Assembly (NCBI GenBank): GCA_031257955.1
Contig: JAIRNQ010000301.1
Location: 1-14,587, forward strand
Source of the DNA: Deltaproteobacteria bacterium
GTDB lineage: Bacteria; Desulfobacterota; Desulfarculia; Adiutricales; Adiutricaceae
Direction of reading: 5' to 3'
Length of the DNA stretch: 14,587 nt
The notes beneath the pieces were generated by a model. The model was not told where the DNA came from and ran no database searches. It was given only the letters and a program-made list of their open reading frames with translations. How positions within the stretch are numbered: the first letter of the stretch is position 1; every line of letters starts with the position of its first letter. Of the stretch, positions 14,567-14,587 are shown in pieces. A program made the position numbers and the translations under genes.

Positions 14567-14587
14567 ATGCCAACAAACCTACCCAAG
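14567..14587 (+). CDS. possible start of a gene cut by the window edge
   Basis: ATG at 14567 opens MPTNLPK to the window end, after an AT-rich stretch containing TATATT and a weak GAGA-like site. MPTNLP is how some TGS-domain GTPases of the Obg/DRG group begin, but seven codons cannot establish this. Confidence 0.2.

Overview
The window looks like a moderately GC-rich Gram-negative bacterium, most likely Deltaproteobacteria/Desulfobacterota. Supporting signs are an atpB-atpE pair with no F1 genes behind it, an F0 c subunit with a signal-like N-terminal extension, an N-terminal zinc-ribbon threonine synthase, and an outer-membrane protein. This placement is inferred from gene style, not from any search.

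Left part (1-5150, plus strand, housekeeping): the 3' part of atpB (F0 subunit a), a 252-bp spacer with stem-loops, atpE (F0 subunit c), a strong intrinsic terminator, threonine synthase (thrC), and a large U32-family protein of the RlhA/YegQ type that carries a low-complexity insert and a REP-like palindrome inside its reading frame.

Middle and right part (5302-13977, all minus strand). Read in the direction of transcription it runs: (1) a 1584-residue outer-membrane protein with a signal peptide, an autotransporter passenger containing 39 consecutive glycines between two cysteines, a complete autotransporter beta-barrel and then, in the same frame, a complete TonB-dependent receptor; (2) an 11-bp overlapping gene encoding both ECF-type ATPase domains and the EcfT transmembrane protein as one chain; (3) a small ECF S-component-like membrane protein; (4) after a 309-bp spacer with a 78-bp tandem duplication and a cluster of palindromes, a protein with the GxDDTD motif of the TiaS family. 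Genes 1-3 read as a nutrient uptake route from outer membrane to cytoplasm: surface capture and TonB-driven entry by the double-barrel protein, then ECF transport across the inner membrane without a periplasmic binding protein. The substrate cannot be read from the sequence.

Right edge (13978-14587): an AT-rich leader and divergent promoter region for the uptake operon, a possible small plus-strand transcript ending in a terminator-like hairpin, and perhaps the first seven codons of another gene.

The strongest candidate for something undescribed is the double-barrel fusion protein with its polyglycine passenger, in an operon with a fully fused ECF energising module.
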